A stretch of 20,396 nucleotides of DNA from a virus. Positions 19,559-20,396 of the stretch are shown here, one piece after another (the first letter of the stretch is position 1; the number at the start of each line of letters is the position of its first letter). The position numbers were made by a program, and so were the translations under genes. The notes below the pieces were generated by a model. It was given only the letters and a program-made list of their open reading frames with translations, was not told where the DNA came from and did no database searches. The stretch is from the IMG/VR virus record IMGVR_UViG_3300028384_000067, positions 1 to 20,396 of that record; one strand, 5' to 3'.

Positions 19559-20396
19559 TAGCGTAACTGACTTTCAATATCCGCAGGAATAGAACCCCCA
19601 AGTTTTCTACCAATTTTACTTTTGATAGATAGTTTTGCTGAAGGGGAAGTTGCTTGGTTGTGCTGATTAATAAGTGCTTGAATATCCGATGTTCCATCGC
19701 CTTGTGTTGTGGATGAAGCATCTGTGTTAACAGTAGGCTCAACAACAGGTGGGGCAAAGATACCTTTACCACCCTTAAAGCCACCCTCAATCAAAGGCAT
19801 TGTACTTTCAACAATCATGTAACCACCAATGCCATCTTCTACAACTTTAGGTAGGATGTTATTGTTTGCAGAACTATAAATTTGGCGCATAGCTGTTTGT
19901 GGGTTAATTCCTTTACGGATAGCTTCACCATATATCTCAGACATTGCTGTACCAGCTAGGTTAACCTTGCCTTGGTCACTGGCCTCTTCCCAAGTAGCTT
20001 TAAATCTAAAGCCACCCATACCATCAGGAACGTGTCTCCCCTTAACACCAGAGATAGATTCAATGTGTGAAGAAACCATGTTAGTGAAAGCACGTCCACC
20101 AGCTTCTGTCAAAGGCTTAGTATCTAGAGTGTTGAGCATGTTGCGCATCATGGTTGCTTCAGCCATGTGCTTACGGTAACCTTCGTCATCGTTGTTTTCT
20201 TTAGCAGCAATGGCTAGTCGCACTTGACGATTAGATTCATCCTTCATGTCTGCCATCATACCAAAGTCTTCTGGGTCAAATCCTGTAGCAGTAGGCATAG
20301 CACCCAACTCTGGCACAGAAGCTGTACTTCTACCTAAGTCACTAGAGGCTTGGTCACGTTGTGCTTGTACCTCTTCACCCAAGTCTCTGCCAAGCC
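19558..20396 (-). CDS. probable virion protein, 5' end outside window
   Basis: A leftward frame open to the right edge; 278 residues are visible and the true start lies outside. A TTG at 20382 is in frame, but the preceding residues LGRDLGEEVQ continue naturally with repeats of LGR, so I treat it as incomplete. The sequence is soluble, with a helical part near ATMMRNMLNTL, a Gly-rich middle (VPDGMGGFRFKATW), and a Thr/Ser/Asn-rich C-terminal linker before a basic segment. No family is recognised. Its overlap with the large downstream gene suggests a second internal virion or structural protein from the same operon. Confidence 0.5.
   Translation of the reverse strand, partial: LGRDLGEEVQAQRDQASSDLGRSTASVPELGAMPTATGFDPEDFGMMADMKDESNRQVRLAIAAKENNDDEGYRKHMAEATMMRNMLNTLDTKPLTEAGGRAFTNMVSSHIESISGVKGRHVPDGMGGFRFKATWEEASDQGKVNLAGTAMSEIYGEAIRKGINPQTAMRQIYSSANNNILPKVVEDGIGGYMIVESTMPLIEGGFKGGKGIFAPPVVEPTVNTDASSTTQGDGTSDIQALINQHNQATSPSAKLSIKSKIGRKLGGSIPADIESQLR

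Overview
This window looks like part of the genome of a tailed, T7-like (podovirus-type) bacteriophage, probably infecting a marine alphaproteobacterium. The evidence is a dense, A+T-leaning set of overlapping genes holding a T7-style replication set: split primase and helicase, family A DNA polymerase, a candidate single-stranded DNA-binding protein, a Cas4-like nuclease and endonuclease I. These are followed by nucleotide-supply genes: B12-dependent ribonucleotide reductase, ThyX and MazG. A polymerase with a DnaJ-like zinc finger inserted between its exonuclease and polymerase domains is, as I recall, a hallmark of phages like the SAR116 phage HMO-2011. A DUF1127 protein also points to an alphaproteobacterial host. 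The assignment to this phage group is inference, since no search was run.

Layout. (1) Bases 1-3311, plus strand: the end of an HNH endonuclease, a C5-cytosine DNA methyltransferase, an Api92-like protein, a protein resembling a pyrimidine-dimer glycosylase, and several small acidic proteins of unknown function. (2) Bases 3373-7223, plus strand: a tyrosine recombinase with Ser in place of the box II His, a zinc-binding TOPRIM primase, a PP-loop ATPase of the PAPS-reductase-like family, a DnaB/gp4-type helicase and a small protein. (3) Bases 7244-12417, plus strand: a 31-residue hydrophobic peptide, DNA polymerase, candidate ssDNA-binding protein, Cas4-like nuclease, endonuclease I, a DUF3310 protein and two small unknowns. 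(4) Bases 12418-16232, plus strand: class II ribonucleotide reductase, a 40-residue membrane peptide, DUF1127 protein, ThyX, a zinc-ribbon/T5orf172 protein and MazG. (5) Bases 16235-20396: a terminator and two leftward genes, a 1102-residue probable internal virion protein and an incomplete upstream gene, which start the structural region.

Together the rightward genes form an early/middle programme that replicates and recombines phage DNA and keeps dNTPs supplied. It meets the leftward virion genes at a hairpin terminator near 16250. Most neighbouring genes overlap by 1-26 bases or have strong AAAGGAG-like ribosome binding sites, and at least three starts appear to be TTG. I see no rRNA, tRNA or CRISPR, and no untranslated stretch longer than about 60 bases.

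The most unusual points are the zinc-finger polymerase, the altered recombinase active site, the PP-loop ATPase placed between primase and helicase, and a phage-borne DUF1127 protein.
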